DNA from: Phycisphaerales bacterium
GTDB taxonomy: Bacteria > Planctomycetota > Phycisphaerae > Phycisphaerales > UBA1924
Direction: 5' to 3'
Assembly: GCA_019747615.1 (NCBI GenBank)
Contig: JAIEQQ010000408.1
Coordinates: 1-6,898 of the forward strand
DNA: 6,898 nt
Shown here: piece by piece, positions 4,793 to 6,898 of the stretch
Numbering within the stretch: the first letter of the stretch is position 1
How the letters are laid out: each line of letters starts with the position of its first letter
Notes under the pieces: generated by a model
What the model was told of the DNA's origin: nothing
The model's input: only the letters and a program-made list of their open reading frames with translations
Database searches by the model: none
Made by a program: the position numbers and the translations under genes

Positions 4793-6508
4793 TCAGTAGC
4801 CGACGCGCTCAGGCTGCTTCAGGCCGGTGAACCCCTCGCACAGAAACGCGAAGCGAGTACCCCGCGTGCCGCCGGGAAGCTCGCCCAGTGGCTCGACGCG
4901 CGTGAAGCACGAGCGCCAGAGATCCGCGCGGTTGAATGAATCGACGACGACGGCCGGGCGGCCGTGGAGCGCGGGCCAATCGGGGCGGTGGTCGGGCCAG
5001 AAATCCTGCTGCACGCGCCGCCCGCCCACGAAGCTGGACGCGCACACCACGCGCGGCTGGCCCTTCAGATAGAACGCCATCTGGCTCGCGCGACCGTAGT
5101 GCTCGACCATCACAAACGGCTCGGCGCCCGTGCGGGCCCGCAGGGTGTCAAGATGCGTGTCGATCGCGACGGCCATGCGCTGAGCGCCGGTGATCCGCCC
5201 CAGCGGGACGGCGCGAGCCGCGACGGGCGAGACCTTCGCCAGGGCCGCCTGCACCCAATCCAGTTTCAGCGCGCCGAACCCGGTGACGAGGCCGACGATG
5301 ATCGTCGCGTGCCACAACGCAAAGGGCCAGCGACGCGGCGATGCCTGGATCGCGTTGGCCAGGTGCGTGGCGTTGAGTGTGATGTAAACCGCCGCGAGGG
5401 GCACGAGGGAGACGAAGCCGGCGATCGCCCAGTTACCCTCGGCCTCTTGAATGATCGCGATGGCGAGGTAGAACAGGAGAATCGGCGCGGCGCACCAGGT
5501 CAGGAGCGAGCCGAGCGGGCGCGTCTGTGTCGCGTGGCGAGCGTGCATGACGCCGGCGATCATCAGCGCCAGCACCGGGCCGACGATCGCGAGCTGTGCA
5601 CCGGCAAACTCCGCGAAGAACCGGGGCGACCATGACTCACCGCCGCCGCTGGCGCTCGCGGGCGGCGCGCCCGTCGCGCCGGTGATCGCGGCGTCATCAA
5701 GCCGCAGGCCGAGGTGGCCGAGCAGGTGCCTGAGCGTTGACCAATCGTGCTGCGCGTTCCAGATCACCACCGGCAGCAGGCTCAGCAGGAAGATGACACA
5801 ACCGGCGATAATCCACGGCGTCGCACTTGGTGCGCCGGCTCGCATGGGCTCATGTGCGGGCTCGCGTGATGTTGTCGCGAATCGCCGCCGCAGCGCGAAG
5901 AGCGCCAGGCCCAGCGGCAGCAGCAGGATGGTGTACTTGAACAAGAAACCCACGCCGAGCGCTGCGCCGAGCAACAGCCACGCGCGCTGGTCTTGCCGGA
6001 CAATCGCCAGCGCCGCCGCGAGGCAGGCGACGGACCAGCATGCGATATACGGCCCATCGATCGTGGAGAGGATGGAGGTGATCTGGAATCCGGGCATGAG
6101 GGCCGCGATCGAAGCGCCGATCAACGCGCAGACGCGAACGGAGCGGTCGTCAAGGCGCGCCCGCTGGGCGAGCAGGGCGCTGAGCGCCGCGGCGCTGAGC
6201 ATGAAGACGCTGGCACTGAACACCGCGACTGCGCGCACGCCGAGCATGGTGTCGCCGAGGATCGTCGTGGAGAGTGCGATCGCCCAGGCGATGCCTGGTC
6301 CCTTGGTGTTGTAGCTCCAGGCGAGGTTGCGAGACCAATCCCAGTAGAACGCTTCGTCCTCGGCGAGGTCATACGGGCAGAGCCACGCCAGGTAGACGAA
6401 GCGCGCAGCGAGGATCGCCAGCGTGAGCGCCAAGGCCGGGCCGAGAGCGGCACGGAGGCTTCGCGTGCTGAGCGGGCTGGTGAGGTTGGAGGGGGCTGGC
6501 GTCGGCAT
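4793..6508 (-). CDS. Multi-pass GT39 / ArnT-like glycosyltransferase
   Basis: A 571-residue inner-membrane protein of the GT39/PMT_2 (ArnT-like, GT-C fold) type, expected to move a sugar from a polyprenyl-phosphate donor to a target on the outer side of the membrane. After a first hydrophobic helix (about 23-44) comes the loop 'DLAEDEAFYWDW', with Asp51-Glu52 at the usual catalytic acidic position, then 'SYNTKGPGIAWAIA' typical of the family. Some nine or ten further hydrophobic segments follow, including 'FLFKYTILLLPLGLALF' and 'EGNWAIAGF'. From about residue 415 the protein is soluble, with the 'HYGRASQMAFYLKG' and 'GGRRVQQDFWPD' stretches seen in related enzymes. I chose the ATG at 6508; in-frame ATG (6544) and TTG (6550) lie inside an AT-rich repeat. 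No start has a Shine-Dalgarno site. It follows the LptF/G-like gene by 95 bases in the same direction. Its acceptor (lipid or protein) cannot be told. Confidence 0.88.
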   Translation of the reverse strand: MPTPAPSNLTSPLSTRSLRAALGPALALTLAILAARFVYLAWLCPYDLAEDEAFYWDWSRNLAWSYNTKGPGIAWAIALSTTILGDTMLGVRAVAVFSASVFMLSAAALSALLAQRARLDDRSVRVCALIGASIAALMPGFQITSILSTIDGPYIACWSVACLAAALAIVRQDQRAWLLLGAALGVGFLFKYTILLLPLGLALFALRRRFATTSREPAHEPMRAGAPSATPWIIAGCVIFLLSLLPVVIWNAQHDWSTLRHLLGHLGLRLDDAAITGATGAPPASASGGGESWSPRFFAEFAGAQLAIVGPVLALMIAGVMHARHATQTRPLGSLLTWCAAPILLFYLAIAIIQEAEGNWAIAGFVSLVPLAAVYITLNATHLANAIQASPRRWPFALWHATIIVGLVTGFGALKLDWVQAALAKVSPVAARAVPLGRITGAQRMAVAIDTHLDTLRARTGAEPFVMVEHYGRASQMAFYLKGQPRVVCASSFVGGRRVQQDFWPDHRPDWPALHGRPAVVVDSFNRADLWRSCFTRVEPLGELPGGTRGTRFAFLCEGFTGLKQPERVGY

Positions 6509-6542
6509 CGGGCTGGAGGGTGAGGAGAATCGCAACTGGCAC

Positions 6543-6559
6543 ATTTGCAAATGGCAAAT
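6543..6559. repeat. 17-bp AT-rich motif shared with the queD upstream region
   Basis: ATTTGCAAATGGCAAAT is identical to 908-924. It contains the palindrome ATTTGCAAAT and one AAATGGC unit. It lies in the short gap between the LptF/G-like gene and the GT39-like gene, just upstream of the chosen GT39 start. An exact 17-bp AT-rich match in such GC-rich DNA points to a dispersed repeat. Confidence 0.75.
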
Positions 6560-6603
6560 GAGAACGGGCGGGAGGTGCGCGAGGGGGTCGGCGGTGGTAA
6601 CGC

Positions 6604-6898
6604 TCAGCGCATGGCCAGCGCGCGATACTGGGCGAAGGTGAGCGTGCCGAGGGCGACGAGCCCGCCGTAGAGCACGAAGAGTCCGGGCACGCCGTAGGAC
6701 GCAGTTGCGCGCTGGCCGCCGCTGACAAGCAGGACGCAGCCGAGTGCGGGCAGGAAGCTCCAGAGGTAGACCGTGAGCGGGAGCGAAAGCGACAGTCGCA
6801 TGCCCATGACCGCGCCGAGCAGGACCATGAGCGCGCAGGCGAGCGACGCCGCGATGCGCTCGTGGAACTTGCTGAGCAGCTCGCGCTGGGTATCGATG
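6604..6898 (-). CDS. LptF/LptG-like permease, C-terminal end (runs off the right edge)
   Basis: The frame is open from the window edge to the TGA at 6604-6606, giving the last 97 residues; the start is outside. The first visible part, 'ELLSKFHERIAASLACALMV', followed by 'LLGAVMGMRL', matches the stretch where LptF/LptG (YjgP/YjgQ) proteins re-enter the membrane after their periplasmic domain, with the Glu-x-x-x-x-x-His-Glu-Arg-type pattern. Three hydrophobic helices follow ('IAASLACALMVLLGAVMG', 'VYLWSFLPALGCVLLVSG', 'LFVLYGGLVALGTLTFAQY'), as expected for the C-terminal half. LptF and LptG form the inner-membrane part of the LptB2FG transporter that extracts lipopolysaccharide. Which of the two this is cannot be told from the fragment. 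The GT39-like gene lies 95 bases downstream in the same direction, so co-transcription and a shared envelope role are plausible. Confidence 0.62.
   Translation of the reverse strand, partial: IDTQRELLSKFHERIAASLACALMVLLGAVMGMRLSLSLPLTVYLWSFLPALGCVLLVSGGQRATASYGVPGLFVLYGGLVALGTLTFAQYRALAMR

Noticed and set aside
4964..6523. Plus-strand frames of 176-255 residues antisense to the GT39-like gene
   Set aside because: They are shadows without start signals; the minus frame has membrane helices and catalytic motifs.
6509..6550. Longer GT39-like protein starting at TTG 6550 or ATG 6544
   Set aside because: The extra 12-14 residues come from the AT-rich repeat and following spacer and do not resemble the family. 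No ribosome site supports them, though the choice is not certain.

Overview
This 6.9 kb window is GC-rich, AT-poor bacterial DNA from a chromosome. No phage, transposase, plasmid or RNA gene is visible. Three things together suggest a member of the Planctomycetota, probably Phycisphaerae-like: a Sec-exported protein of the kind common there, a CpeT-family lipoprotein in an organism with no other phycobilisome gene in view, and intergenic spacers filled with 7-nt repeats. This placement is inference; there is no marker gene in the window.

Layout, left to right. (1) Positions 1-566, minus strand: the N-terminal 188 residues of an exported protein of unknown function, cut by the window edge. (2) Positions 567-1034: a divergent spacer whose right half holds two different 7-nt repeat arrays (AAATGGC type, then CTGACAA type), the second ending 7 bases before the next start codon. 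(3) Positions 1035-1502, plus: a 6-pyruvoyl-tetrahydropterin synthase/QueD-family enzyme. (4) Positions 1736-2173, plus: ApaG. (5) Positions 2348-3541, minus: a GT-B fold (GT4-like) glycosyltransferase with an altered E-x7-E motif. (6) Positions 3835-4599, plus: a CpeT/CpcT-family lipoprotein. (7) Positions 4793-6508, minus: a multi-pass GT39/ArnT-like glycosyltransferase. (8) Positions 6604-6898, minus: the C-terminal end of an LptF/LptG-like permease, cut by the right edge.

The genes do not form one pathway. Three could relate to the cell envelope (GT4-like transferase, GT39-like transferase, LptF/G-like permease); the last two run in the same direction 95 bp apart and may be co-transcribed. 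QueD (7-deazaguanine/pterin chemistry) and ApaG are single housekeeping-type genes.

The most notable material is non-coding. A 54-bp element made of two adjacent hairpins occurs twice in the same orientation with one mismatch (2260-2313 and 4720-4773), each time in a convergent gene-gene gap close to the stop codon of the minus-strand gene. A 17-bp AT-rich motif is shared between the spacer upstream of queD and the spacer upstream of the GT39 gene. I see no convincing new multi-gene system; the repeats and the atypical glycosyltransferase and CpeT proteins are the items worth following.
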